Below are positions 46,612 through 55,375 of a stretch of 64,000 nucleotides of DNA, piece after piece. Below the pieces are notes generated by a model, which saw nothing but the letters and a program-made list of their open reading frames with translations, was not told the DNA's origin and made no database searches. The stretch is taken from assembly GCA_947498815.1 (NCBI GenBank), contig CANMLU010000015.1, positions 48,603 to 112,602 of the forward strand, in the 5' to 3' direction. The stretch's first letter is position 1; the number at the start of each line of letters is the position of its first letter. The DNA is from an uncultured Aquimarina sp. (GTDB taxonomy: Bacteria > Bacteroidota > Bacteroidia > Flavobacteriales > Flavobacteriaceae). A program made the position numbers and the translations under genes.

Positions 46612-47475
46612 CTACCATGGTCTGGGATCTCCGCATCTATATCCTACAGCATTCCTGAATCTATTGGCTAATCTTTGATTGGCTTCTGATCTCGCAATAG
46701 TCCTCACACTTGCCGGAACAAAACTATTTGAAGATTCTGCTACATCACATAAAAACTCTACCTGTGCCTGATTGGGAGAATGGAAGAACTGACCATCTGT
46801 AGTGTATTTATGCATTTCACCAAAAGCATAGGCTCCTACACCATGCCAATAATACCAATCACATCCTCCAGCTCCGAGGGTACAAGCACCTATAGGTCCA
46901 TCCATATGTCCAGAATAGTTTCTTTTATATTGCCAATGGTGCCAACCTTCATGAACATAATCACCGGCTCTGGATGCAGGATTACCGTTTCCAGATGTAG
47001 CTTGAAACAAAAGACATCCCATTTGGGTTCTGTCTTCGCCCGGCCATCTTTTTTGGGCAAGTGCTAACCATGCAGTACTTGTGCTTGGTATATAATGCAT
47101 TTGATTATGATTGGGAGAACTCCAGGCTTCTCCCGCTCTTCGGTAATCTATGGTACCATGCCATTGAAAGGACAGGTTTTCGTTTAATCCATACGTTAAC
47201 AAATAGGATGCATTTACCGCTTTTGGATATGGCCTATTGATATTACAGGCATCTTGAAACCCCCAGCCATTCCAATCTCCACTACTCATTCTATAGGCTT
47301 TATATTGCCACAGGACAAAATCCCACCAACAATTATGGGTAGCCCATAAATCTCTTTCTGCCTGGTTGGTAGAATTTCCGCATTGCGCTTTGATTTCTTG
47401 TATCGGAGTAAGTAAAAGAATCGTAATACTCATTAACAAGATTTGATAACTATTTATGTTCTTTATGCTTTTCAT
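46612..47475 (-). CDS. Exported Trp/Cys-rich protein with HExxH motif
   Basis: 287 residues, signal peptide ending EIKA (1-30). The mature part has eight cysteines and about fifteen tryptophans and is His-rich. HEGWH at 175-179 is a zincin-type HExxH, in a fitting helical context (DYVHEGWHHWQYK); downstream Glu220, His222 and Glu240 (VEFLCD, an ExxxD arrangement) could be the third ligand. A secreted zinc peptidase is plausible but no family is recognised; a non-catalytic metal-binding protein is the alternative. The start overlaps the stop of the lipoprotein gene by one base (TAATG). Confidence 0.7.
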   Translation of the reverse strand: MKSIKNINSYQILLMSITILLLTPIQEIKAQCGNSTNQAERDLWATHNCWWDFVLWQYKAYRMSSGDWNGWGFQDACNINRPYPKAVNASYLLTYGLNENLSFQWHGTIDYRRAGEAWSSPNHNQMHYIPSTSTAWLALAQKRWPGEDRTQMGCLLFQATSGNGNPASRAGDYVHEGWHHWQYKRNYSGHMDGPIGACTLGAGGCDWYYWHGVGAYAFGEMHKYTTDGQFFHSPNQAQVEFLCDVAESSNSFVPASVRTIARSEANQRLANRFRNAVGYRCGDPRPW

Positions 47476-48314
47476 TACTGTTTTCTTTTAGGTGGTTGAA
47501 TAGGTCGTACAACTTTAATACTGTCTTTTTCTCTTGATTCTTCGGTTGGTGGTCCGGGCTCTGGCGCTACTTGATCAGGATGCGCTTTATAATAGAGACT
47601 AAGGTTTCTGTCAAACTCTTCTTCATTTGAGTTTCGTAAAAATCGTACTCTATCGATTAGATGAAGCTCATTTTCCTGTACCACTTCTCGCAAAGCTTTT
47701 TTGGCCTCTTCAGAATCATCATTATTAAATAGGTATGCGTCGATTGCCGAGGATCGTACTGCATTTGACGGATGCTGCGCCACTGCATTCAATACAGAAC
47801 GGTTTGAAGCCTTTGTTTTTAAATAGGCGGCACACTCAACAGCCTTTGAAGACAGCATCTCAACGAAATCCCTTTTAGTTAAACCACTATGAAATTTTTC
47901 CTCTTGTTCTGGAAGTTCTTTATAGATGATTTTTTCTAATTGAGGTAGGGCTGCTGGATTTTTAAGCTCCCCAATAATAGATAGTACGATTAAACTATAG
48001 CCTACATCTTCGATATACACCCTTTCGAACTCTTCAAATAGCAATTTTAATACTTCTTCATCTTTTGAAGCTTTAGTGATTTCTCTTCTCACTTCTTCTC
48101 TTTCTTTGAGATCAGAACCACTAGACCACTGTATAAACTCTTTAACGGTGGTTGATGTGAGTTCAGTACGTTCTGCTTTTTGGTATGTGGTTGGATTTTC
48201 AGATTGTTTGGGTGGTGGATTATTATCCTGAACTTCTTGCTTCTTTTTATCATCACATGCCATGATGAACATAAAGAAAGAAAGGCAAAGGATAATTTTA
48301 TATGTTGATTTCAT
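47475..48314 (-). CDS. HEAT-like-repeat lipoprotein
   Basis: 279 residues. Lipoprotein signal ends FIMAC, with the DDKKKQE charged tag typical of exported surface lipoproteins. The body is alpha-helical with HEAT-like repeats (ALPQLEKIIYKELPEQE, VAQHPSNAVRSSAIDAYLF), and a Pro-rich tail closes it. It likely serves as a binding scaffold. It is translationally coupled to the HExxH protein, which suggests a partner or inhibitor/anchor role. Confidence 0.68.
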   Translation of the reverse strand: MKSTYKIILCLSFFMFIMACDDKKKQEVQDNNPPPKQSENPTTYQKAERTELTSTTVKEFIQWSSGSDLKEREEVRREITKASKDEEVLKLLFEEFERVYIEDVGYSLIVLSIIGELKNPAALPQLEKIIYKELPEQEEKFHSGLTKRDFVEMLSSKAVECAAYLKTKASNRSVLNAVAQHPSNAVRSSAIDAYLFNNDDSEEAKKALREVVQENELHLIDRVRFLRNSNEEEFDRNLSLYYKAHPDQVAPEPGPPTEESREKDSIKVVRPIQPPKRKQ

Positions 48315-48464
48315 AAGATATAGATTTATACATTACATGGGGGTAAATGTAGGTGGTATTAACAATCTCTAAAACAGTTGTTTGCCCCATTTTTTTTAGG
48401 CCTATATCCCTATTTAATCAGTCATTTGCCTTATTTGGTGGTTTGAAGGTATTTAAGATCATAC

Positions 48465-48500
48465 AACCGGCTTCAAATGATAAATTTGAAACCGGTTTTT
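48465..48500. terminator. Hairpin after the TonB receptor gene
   Basis: A 13-bp inverted repeat with one mismatch (AACCGGCTTCAAA / TTTGAAACCGGTT) and a 7-base loop. It lies 37 bases after the receptor stop on the minus strand, although the T-run is on the plus side. Confidence 0.6.
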
Positions 48501-48536
48501 ATATTAGTTCACATTGGGCTTTGCAATAATTTGGGT

Positions 48537-50753
48537 TTAGTGGTGATCCGTTTCATTGCCAAAAGGTTTCAGAGTGACTCCTATACTAAAGATAAAACCA
48601 TCGGTTGGCGCATAGATTTCCGGAAAAGTGGGATTGTCATGTGGAGGAAGCACCAAAGGGGAGAATCTGCTTTGTCTTCGGTCTGTGAAATTTTCAAAAT
48701 TCATAAAAACATTCCCCCAATTAAAGTTGCGCATGGCAAGTAACCCCATAGTGATATAATCTGTAGTTTTTGTGCCGTTGGATAATAATTGACTTCCTGT
48801 ATAATAGGTTTCATAGCCTATACGCCATTTTTCGTTTTCATACATCACTACACTACCTGCATTATGTCTTGCTGTTAATGTCTTTTGTGGATTTCCTGGT
48901 AAATAGTTTAATCGGGTATCAATAAACGCGTAGTTTAAAAACCATCTAAAATCTTTATATGTAAATTTCATATTGGTCTCCGCACCTTTACTTACGATTT
49001 GATCTTGGGCATTTTCGAACTCAAAGAAACCGTTGGTATTGGAGTTTAACAATAATCCATTATCAATAGCAGTAAGATAAAACAATTGATTAACCGAAAA
49101 GCCAATATCATGGGTTAATTTAGTTTGATAATTTACATCAAAGTTAAGTCCATAAGAACGTTCTGCTTTGAGGATATCTTTATTGATTGGCAATACGTTT
49201 TCGAAGTTTACGAATTCAGCTTCTTCTATAAAAATATCCGGGATCTTGTACCCAAGTCCGCCTCCAATCCTGCTTGAAAATCCAATATCGTTTTTGTACA
49301 ATAGTGAAACACGAGGTAAAGGGAACCATCCCCAATCTTTTGCGTAATCGGTTCTTAACCCTGTTTCCAGGATCCAACGATCCGAAAAATCATAGATGTT
49401 ATTTAAAAATAACCCAGCCGTTATATCGTTTTGATCGCGTTCAAGAATAGCATCATTTTCATCAAAATCTATTGAGTATAAGTTTGCCCCGACAATCCAA
49501 TCAAACTTTTTGGTTTGTTTTTGATAGGTAGCTTCTGTAAATGTATTCCATTGGATTCCTTTAAAAGTAAGGTCCGGGATATCCAAAGATCTGTTAAAGT
49601 ATGCAATGCTATTTTTTACCGTGAAAGAGCTTACAGAGTCCAAATGGGTTTCAAAAACAGCTTGTGTATTTACTCGTTTAGATAGATTTTCTTCGACATA
49701 CTGGTGGATTCCGTTTTCGCCATTTTCTATTTTTGAAACATCACCACCTTTTCGATCATCATACCCAGCGTTAAGACCCAGCCAAAATGTTGTATCATCC
49801 GATGGGTAATAAAATAACTTTGGGTTAAATGTTACCGAATAGGTTTGAGGTAGATTACTAAAACCATCATCTTCGGGATCATACGCTTTTTGATAGTCTC
49901 CAGAGACAAACAGTGTTGTTCCCCATTTTTGGTTCCTTTTACCATAAAAAACATTGGCTGTGCTACCCAAAGCTTGTGTTTGCGTAAACATAATATCCAA
50001 AATAGGCTCTTCTTCTGGGGTTTTAGAAATCATATTCACTAAACCCGCTATGGCACCACCACCATATAGGGTAGAGGAGCTTCCTTTGATGATCTCAAAT
50101 TGCTTCAAATCAACAGGTGGGATCTGTAAAACACTTAATCCACTAGAAAACCCACCATACAATGGAAAACCATCTCTAAGGAGTTGTGTATACCTTCCAT
50201 CAAGTCCTTGAATCCTGATATTGCTATTGCCACTGCTTAAAGAAGTTTGCTGCATTTGGATTCCGGTGCTTTCTCGTAATACCATTGAAATATTGGATGC
50301 ATTCATCGCCACTTTTTCGCCCAACTCTTCTGCTCCAATAAATTCCAAGCGAGTAGGTATCCGTCTTATGGTTCTTGTGCTTCTTGTGGATTGTAGCACC
50401 ACTTCATCAAGAGCATTGGCACTTTCGTTAAGGTATATTTCTAATATTTCTTGACTAGGAATTTCGATTTCAACTCTTTGGGATTCAAATCCAATAAAAG
50501 AAATATCCAATTGATATGTTCCTTTGGGAAGATTCTCGAGTTTTGCTACTCCATCAAAATCGGTAACTGCTCCTTTATTGAGCGCACTAATATATACCGA
50601 TGCACCTAGTAACGGTTCTTTTTCTTTTGCTATAAAAACCTTTATTTTGATAGTGTGGTTTTGTTCACTGTTTTCTTGTGTGTACCCTGTTTTTACAATA
50701 AAACAAAGTGCTATAATGAGACTTAAGCTCATTCGTGATATATTCATTATCAT
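48537..50753 (-). CDS. TonB-dependent receptor, probably for a metal
   Basis: 738 residues. Signal peptide ends TGYTQ, carboxypeptidase-like domain (about 28-115), plug (about 140-250, with IRIQGLDGRYTQLL and GGGAIAGLVNMIS) and a 22-strand-sized barrel ending in aromatic residues. The domain layout matches siderophore or copper/zinc receptors of Bacteroidota. The short His/Cys-rich protein directly upstream supports a metal cargo; the cargo itself is inference. Confidence 0.88.
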   Translation of the reverse strand: MIMNISRMSLSLIIALCFIVKTGYTQENSEQNHTIKIKVFIAKEKEPLLGASVYISALNKGAVTDFDGVAKLENLPKGTYQLDISFIGFESQRVEIEIPSQEILEIYLNESANALDEVVLQSTRSTRTIRRIPTRLEFIGAEELGEKVAMNASNISMVLRESTGIQMQQTSLSSGNSNIRIQGLDGRYTQLLRDGFPLYGGFSSGLSVLQIPPVDLKQFEIIKGSSSTLYGGGAIAGLVNMISKTPEEEPILDIMFTQTQALGSTANVFYGKRNQKWGTTLFVSGDYQKAYDPEDDGFSNLPQTYSVTFNPKLFYYPSDDTTFWLGLNAGYDDRKGGDVSKIENGENGIHQYVEENLSKRVNTQAVFETHLDSVSSFTVKNSIAYFNRSLDIPDLTFKGIQWNTFTEATYQKQTKKFDWIVGANLYSIDFDENDAILERDQNDITAGLFLNNIYDFSDRWILETGLRTDYAKDWGWFPLPRVSLLYKNDIGFSSRIGGGLGYKIPDIFIEEAEFVNFENVLPINKDILKAERSYGLNFDVNYQTKLTHDIGFSVNQLFYLTAIDNGLLLNSNTNGFFEFENAQDQIVSKGAETNMKFTYKDFRWFLNYAFIDTRLNYLPGNPQKTLTARHNAGSVVMYENEKWRIGYETYYTGSQLLSNGTKTTDYITMGLLAMRNFNWGNVFMNFENFTDRRQSRFSPLVLPPHDNPTFPEIYAPTDGFIFSIGVTLKPFGNETDHH

Positions 50754-50808
50754 TATTTTGATTAACTAAATTGTTTGAGAGGCCCTAAAAAAGAGGGTAT
50801 TGCAGTAT

Positions 50809-51126
50809 TTAGCTAAGTAATTGTGGTGGTTGTAAAATAGATTGCATGATATCTTTGGCGATAGCATCTGGATGTATAAAAATACGTGTGGATATTAATG
50901 GTGTATGAATGGAATAGGCATCTAAATCAAAATTTAAGACATGAATATGGCAACAGTGGCACTGGCAAAAAGGTGAACACAAGTCGGCATCATTATGATC
51001 ATGATCTATATCCATGTTTTGTACAATTTCAGTTTGCGAATCATCAGACTGTTCACTGGCATCCTCACAAGGTAAAAAGTTTAATGTAAGAAAGTAAATC
51101 GATATAATAAATGCGATATATTTCAT
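50809..51126 (-). CDS. DUF6660-like His/Cys/Asp-rich exported protein
   Basis: 105 residues, signal sequence 1-18, then LPCEDASEQ, an acidic linker and MDIDHDHNDADLCSPFCQC followed by HCCHIHV: a dense set of His, Cys and Asp that should bind a soft or transition metal. It precedes the TonB receptor by 55 bases on the same strand. The same pairing is known for the DUF6660 family; function is not established. Confidence 0.75.
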   Translation of the reverse strand: MKYIAFIISIYFLTLNFLPCEDASEQSDDSQTEIVQNMDIDHDHNDADLCSPFCQCHCCHIHVLNFDLDAYSIHTPLISTRIFIHPDAIAKDIMQSILQPPQLLS

Positions 51127-51168
51127 TAAGCAAATATAACAAGGATAGTATTATTTATTGTGGTGTTT

Positions 51169-51606
51169 TTATTTGTTAAATTCAAAATTTAACAAAACTA
51201 TAGGTTCTTTATCCTCAATACCTCCAGCAGCGATATATGATTTTCTTGCAGCAATATTTGATTGTTCTGTAGCTACCCATGCCTCTGTACACCCTAGTTG
51301 TTTTGAATACTCAATAAGATATTTTACCAATTGACGACCTATTTCTTGATTTTGATAGACATCTAATACTGTAACTTCATTAACAAACATGGCGGGATCT
51401 TTATCTGGATGTACATAATGAAAACCAGAAGCAAAACCGATAATTTTTGTATTATAATATGCTAAAACAATGTGATGCCTTGGATCATTTACAAATTCTT
51501 TAACTCTTTCTGGCTTCACTTCATAGTCAAACAAAGTATCACCAGCTTGTTGCATGGCATCGATATCAACTTCTGTAGCCCATTTTAACTTTACGCCTTG
51601 TAACAT
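51169..51606 (-). CDS. GNAT-family N-acetyltransferase
   Basis: 145 residues, one GNAT domain. Acetyl-CoA loop EIGRQLVKYLIEYSKQLG, preceded by VNEVTVLDVYQNQ and followed by EAWVATEQSNIAARKSYIAAGG. Substrate unknown. Single gene between the DUF6660-like gene and a divergent haloperoxidase-like gene. Confidence 0.87.
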   Translation of the reverse strand: MLQGVKLKWATEVDIDAMQQAGDTLFDYEVKPERVKEFVNDPRHHIVLAYYNTKIIGFASGFHYVHPDKDPAMFVNEVTVLDVYQNQEIGRQLVKYLIEYSKQLGCTEAWVATEQSNIAARKSYIAAGGIEDKEPIVLLNFEFNK

Positions 51607-51670
51607 GTATGTATTTTTATGAGCTATAAATTTAGTAAAAGTTTAATGTAGTTTATGGGTTGATATACAG

Positions 51671-51699
51671 TTTGTTATGAAGGATATTGTTTATCTTTA
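51671..51699 (+). promoter_or_regulatory. Candidate promoter of the haloperoxidase-like gene
   Basis: TTTG at 51671-51674, 17-base spacer, TATCTTTA at 51692-51699 (one mismatch). Leader of about 95 bases. Confidence 0.45.
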
Positions 51700-51799
51700 A
51701 GATACCTTATCAATATGTGTTTCCGAATACTATAGAAAATCACGTATCGAAGTAAGCGTACTTAAAATCTATTCAAACAAATCATAAAAACGCAATCTA

Positions 51800-53143
51800 A
51801 TGAATCGGCCACACCAATTGAAGCATTGGGCTTTAGTGCTATTAATTTTAGTGTTCTCCTATAGTTGTAGAGACTCAAAGCCAAAACCAGAACCACAGCC
51901 ACAGCCAGAACCAAATACATCCGGCCTGGTAGTCTCATGGAACGAATTGATTATGAATATTGCCGTAAAAGAAGATGGTTTGCTTACGCTAAAAGGAGTG
52001 CGAACGACAGCCATGATGCATACCGCCATGCACGATGCTCTTAACGCAATTAAACCAATTTATGTCCAGTATGCGTATAATGGAGAATCGGTAGATGCAG
52101 ATCCAACGGTTAGTATCGCCCAGGCGGCGTATGAGGTGGCGGTGAGTCAATATCCTAATGAGAAGGCACAACTTGACAAAGAACTAAGCCAATGGCTAGA
52201 CGCAGCCAATAACAATCAAAGCACCAATTTGGGTGTTGAACTGGGTAAAACTACGGCTGCAGCAATCCTAAAAAAACGAGCTATTGATCGTTGGGATGGT
52301 GATGCTAGTTATACCTGGCATCCTATGGGACCTGGAGTATATGCCGAGTTTAATGAACATAGCGGCACACCCGAAGGTTTTGTTTTTGGTTCTGGGTGGG
52401 CCGAGGCAGAACCCTTTATGTTATACAAACCACAGCATTTTCGGTCGCCACCACCACCCGATATTAATAGTGAAGCATATACTACTGCGTATAATGAAGT
52501 AAAAGAGGTCGGAAGGCACATAAGCAATTCCAGAACCGAGGATCAAACTCATCTTGCGATGTGGTGGAAGGATTTCGTGGAGAACTCTCATAATCGATTG
52601 GCTAGAGATATTATTATCAAAGAAAATATAGACCTCTGGACATCGACAAGAGCACTTGCAATGATGAATATGGGGATTTTTGATGCTTATATCAATGTGT
52701 TTGATAACAAATTTTATTATAACCATTGGCGACCTTATACCGCTATTCGTTGGGCAGCAAATGATGGTAATCCTAATACGGTTCCAGAGGTGGATTGGAA
52801 TAATTTACACAAACATACCTATGCTTTTCCATCGTATCCCTCTGCCCATGGTACAGCAAGTGCTTCTGCTATGACAATATTGGCCAAGACACTGGGTTTG
52901 GGAGATCAATATGAGTTCACGATGAGGATTCCTGAAGTCGATAAGGCCGGCCCTATGTCAGGAAAAATAGAAATGGATCCTCCAACACGAACTTTTAAAA
53001 GTTTTTCTGAAGCGGCATTAGAATGTTCGATGTCAAGAGTATATTTGGGAATACATTTTAAATATGACTCCGAAGAAGGAGACAAGCTGGGTACCAAGAT
53101 AGGAAGCTATGCATATGATAATTTCCTGAAAGTAAAAAAGTGA
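51800..53143 (+). CDS. Vanadium-haloperoxidase-like / PAP2 lipoprotein
   Basis: 447 residues. Lipoprotein signal with Cys23 (VFSYSC) and a Pro/Glu/Gln spacer (KPEPQPQPEP). The C-terminal half has the complete pattern of the family: Lys304-x6-Arg311-Pro312, Pro344-Ser345..Pro347-Ser348-Ala-His350, Ser412-Arg413-x5-His419-x3-Asp423. His419 would be the vanadate ligand and His350 the acid/base; PSAH replaces the usual PSGH. Function is either a vanadium haloperoxidase or a phosphatase; the sequence cannot decide. Surface or periplasmic. Confidence 0.85.
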   Translation: MNRPHQLKHWALVLLILVFSYSCRDSKPKPEPQPQPEPNTSGLVVSWNELIMNIAVKEDGLLTLKGVRTTAMMHTAMHDALNAIKPIYVQYAYNGESVDADPTVSIAQAAYEVAVSQYPNEKAQLDKELSQWLDAANNNQSTNLGVELGKTTAAAILKKRAIDRWDGDASYTWHPMGPGVYAEFNEHSGTPEGFVFGSGWAEAEPFMLYKPQHFRSPPPPDINSEAYTTAYNEVKEVGRHISNSRTEDQTHLAMWWKDFVENSHNRLARDIIIKENIDLWTSTRALAMMNMGIFDAYINVFDNKFYYNHWRPYTAIRWAANDGNPNTVPEVDWNNLHKHTYAFPSYPSAHGTASASAMTILAKTLGLGDQYEFTMRIPEVDKAGPMSGKIEMDPPTRTFKSFSEAALECSMSRVYLGIHFKYDSEEGDKLGTKIGSYAYDNFLKVKK

Positions 53144-53151
53144 TAAAACTC

Positions 53152-53442
53152 TTATTTCTTGATCACTACTTTTTTAGTTTCTACTTCGCCTTTACTATTG
53201 GTAACCTTTATGATATACACTCCTTTTGCCATCGTGCTGGTATCGAAGGTAATATTCAAAGTATTTCGAGCTTCGAGTTTTAAATTGCCATTAATATCAT
53301 ATATCGCAATATCCAAGGCCTCATTAGTGTCTGTGGTAATAACCAATTGATCTTGTGTTAGGTCTGCTTTAAAACAGATGCTACATTGGGCAGATGTTGT
53401 TATGGTTGCCAATAAGAATACGAATAAAAATATATGTTTCAT
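53152..53442 (-). CDS. Short exported protein that is mostly a T9SS sorting domain
   Basis: 96 residues: signal peptide 1-18 (ATITTSAQ), a CSIC pair, then directly a C-terminal sorting-type domain (LDIAIYDINGNLKLEARN, KGVYIIKVTNSKGEVETKKV). There is almost no cargo between signal and sorting domain. Convergent with the haloperoxidase-like gene, 8 bases apart. It may be a degraded larger gene or a real tiny surface protein. Confidence 0.7.
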   Translation of the reverse strand: MKHIFLFVFLLATITTSAQCSICFKADLTQDQLVITTDTNEALDIAIYDINGNLKLEARNTLNITFDTSTMAKGVYIIKVTNSKGEVETKKVVIKK

Positions 53443-53594
53443 AGCATATTGTTTAAAGTATTATGCGTGGCAAGATAAATAAATTTGCTAGGTGTTTTGT
53501 GAAGGTTTCATTAAAATTTACTTGAGAACAGCTTGTTTTAACACTTAAACTTCGAGTGTAAAGGGCAAAAAGTAGGGTGTTTGTAATACGCTAA

Positions 53595-54101
53595 TTACAC
53601 TTTCATCTCGAATAGGCATACTGGAGTATTGTGATAATGCACGGGTAGTTCGGTGGTATTCTGTAATGGATCAGCGCCCAAAAATGTAAAGCCACAACTG
53701 GTATAATATTTAATTAATTTCTCATTGAATCCAGCAGTATCCATCCTTATAAAGTTTTTTTGCTGTTGTATTGCAAATGTACGTGCCCATTCAATAATAT
53801 GATTTACAAAATAATGTCCTCTAAATTTTGGATTCGTTGCAATACGATGAATATATACCGAAGGGTCTTCGTTTTTATCTCCCCAAATATAAGGATCATC
53901 AAAAGCTGTCATCCATACACAAGCAATTTGATTATCGATTACAATTTTCCATTGTTGGTTTGTGCTTATCTCTTTTTTTACATTCTCAGGCGTAAACTTG
54001 GGCCATTGCACTGCTTTCATTTTGACCTGGTATGAGATAGCATGATCATACAGATCCAGTATTGTTGGAATATCTTGTGGTGTAGAGTTTTTTATAATCA
54101 T
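53595..54101 (-). CDS. GNAT-family N-acetyltransferase
   Basis: 168 residues, single GNAT domain with VYIHRIATNPKFRGHYFVNHI (acetyl-CoA loop) and FIRMDTAGFNEKLIKYYTSCG. Substrate unknown. It follows the LysE-type gene by 8 bases on the same strand and is probably co-transcribed, a pairing that fits amino-acid-related chemistry without proving it. Confidence 0.85.
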   Translation of the reverse strand: MIIKNSTPQDIPTILDLYDHAISYQVKMKAVQWPKFTPENVKKEISTNQQWKIVIDNQIACVWMTAFDDPYIWGDKNEDPSVYIHRIATNPKFRGHYFVNHIIEWARTFAIQQQKNFIRMDTAGFNEKLIKYYTSCGFTFLGADPLQNTTELPVHYHNTPVCLFEMKV

Positions 54102-54109
54102 AGTGATGT

Positions 54110-54742
54110 CTATTTCTTATTTAAAGCTAATTGAATTCCTAATAGTATAAAAAGAAATCCTGTGGTTTTATCGAGCCATGTTTTTACTTTGGGGTTTTTT
54201 CGAATTTTTGAAGCTAACCTTGCCGAAAAAACAGCCAAAAGTAAACACCAAATAGTACCCGTAATTACAAAAGTTAATCCCAGAATAAAAAAGGGTAGGG
54301 TGTTGGCAGTATATTTTGGATCTATAAATTGTGGCAAAAAAGCCAAAAAGAAAAGAGCAACCTTGGGGTTGAGTACATTAGTTAGGATACCCGAAATATA
54401 TATTTTTGAATAGTTCTGGTCTGTTACAGTCTCTTTTGGTAAAGTTGTTGGAGTTGATTTTGATACTAATGCTCTAATTCCTAAATACACCAAATAAACC
54501 GCCCCAGCATATTTTACAATACCAAAGGCAAGTGCAGATTGTGCTAGCAGTATGGATAAACCCAAAGCGGCAAAGATGCAATGTAGCAAAGCACCAGATG
54601 AGATTCCTAAGGCAGAAACTATACCAGATTTTTTACCTTGTGAAATACTACGACCCAGGATATACATAGTATCCGCTCCAGGTGTAAGATTAAGTAATAT
54701 TCCTGCCAGAATAAAGGTTTCAAAGTTTAAGATTCCAAACAT
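54110..54742 (-). CDS. LysE/RhtB-family exporter
   Basis: 210 residues, six membrane helices, with the family signature near the start (LAGILLNLTPGADTMYILGR) and NVLNPKVALFFLAFLPQF. Exports amino acids or related metabolites. Divergent from an Lrp/AsnC regulator, the usual control arrangement for this family. Confidence 0.9.
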   Translation of the reverse strand: MFGILNFETFILAGILLNLTPGADTMYILGRSISQGKKSGIVSALGISSGALLHCIFAALGLSILLAQSALAFGIVKYAGAVYLVYLGIRALVSKSTPTTLPKETVTDQNYSKIYISGILTNVLNPKVALFFLAFLPQFIDPKYTANTLPFFILGLTFVITGTIWCLLLAVFSARLASKIRKNPKVKTWLDKTTGFLFILLGIQLALNKK

Positions 54743-54868
54743 AGTATAGTTTTTATGATTAACGAACTCAAAATTATGAATACTACAACGGATATATAAA
54801 CCGAATCATTGGTGTATATTTGTTTTTTCGATAGAAAATATCTTTTTTTACGTTAAAAACCATTGATT

Positions 54869-55309
54869 ATGCTGAAAGATAATTTAGACTGGAAGATTTT
54901 AGAGCTTTTGCAAGAGAATGCGCGTTTGTCTTTTGCTCAAATTGCAAGAGAAGTAGGGCTTTCGCCATCTGCAGTAGGAGAGCGGGTACAACGCCTAGAG
55001 GATACTGAAGTGATTACGGGATATACAACAAAGGTCAATGCTGTAAAATTAGGATGGTCGCTGTCTGCCTTTATTATGATGAGTGTAAATCGTATCAATT
55101 TTCAACCTTTTACAGATGCCTTAGATCAATTTCCAGAAATGTTAAGTTGTACACGAGTTACAGGAAAAGACTGTTTGATCATGAAATTTCTCTTAAAAGA
55201 CAGCAAACATTTGGAAGAAGTAATAAATCGTCTGGCACAACATGGAGAACCAACAACCTTATTGATTCTAAATGAATTAAAAGAACATGGTAAAGTAATA
55301 AAAGGGTAG
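54869..55309 (+). CDS. Lrp/AsnC-family transcriptional regulator
   Basis: 146 residues from the ATG at 54869 (a TTG two codons earlier is possible). N-terminal HTH (LDWKILELLQENARLSFAQI, REVGLSPSAVGERVQRLE) and C-terminal RAM ligand domain (VTGKDCLIMKFLLKDSKHLEE). Senses an amino acid as an octamer-type regulator; divergent to the LysE-type exporter, which is the likely target. Confidence 0.91.
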   Translation: MLKDNLDWKILELLQENARLSFAQIAREVGLSPSAVGERVQRLEDTEVITGYTTKVNAVKLGWSLSAFIMMSVNRINFQPFTDALDQFPEMLSCTRVTGKDCLIMKFLLKDSKHLEEVINRLAQHGEPTTLLILNELKEHGKVIKG

Positions 55310-55323
55310 GCCGCATTTATATA

Positions 55324-55366
55324 CATTCCCCTAGTAAGTACCATATATAAACTTACTAGGGGAATG
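55324..55366. terminator. Bidirectional terminator between convergent genes
   Basis: Perfect 16-bp inverted repeat (CATTCCCCTAGTAAGT and its complement) with an 11-base loop, between the Lrp gene and the convergent serine hydrolase gene. Confidence 0.8.
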
Positions 55367-55375
55367 AAATTTTGT

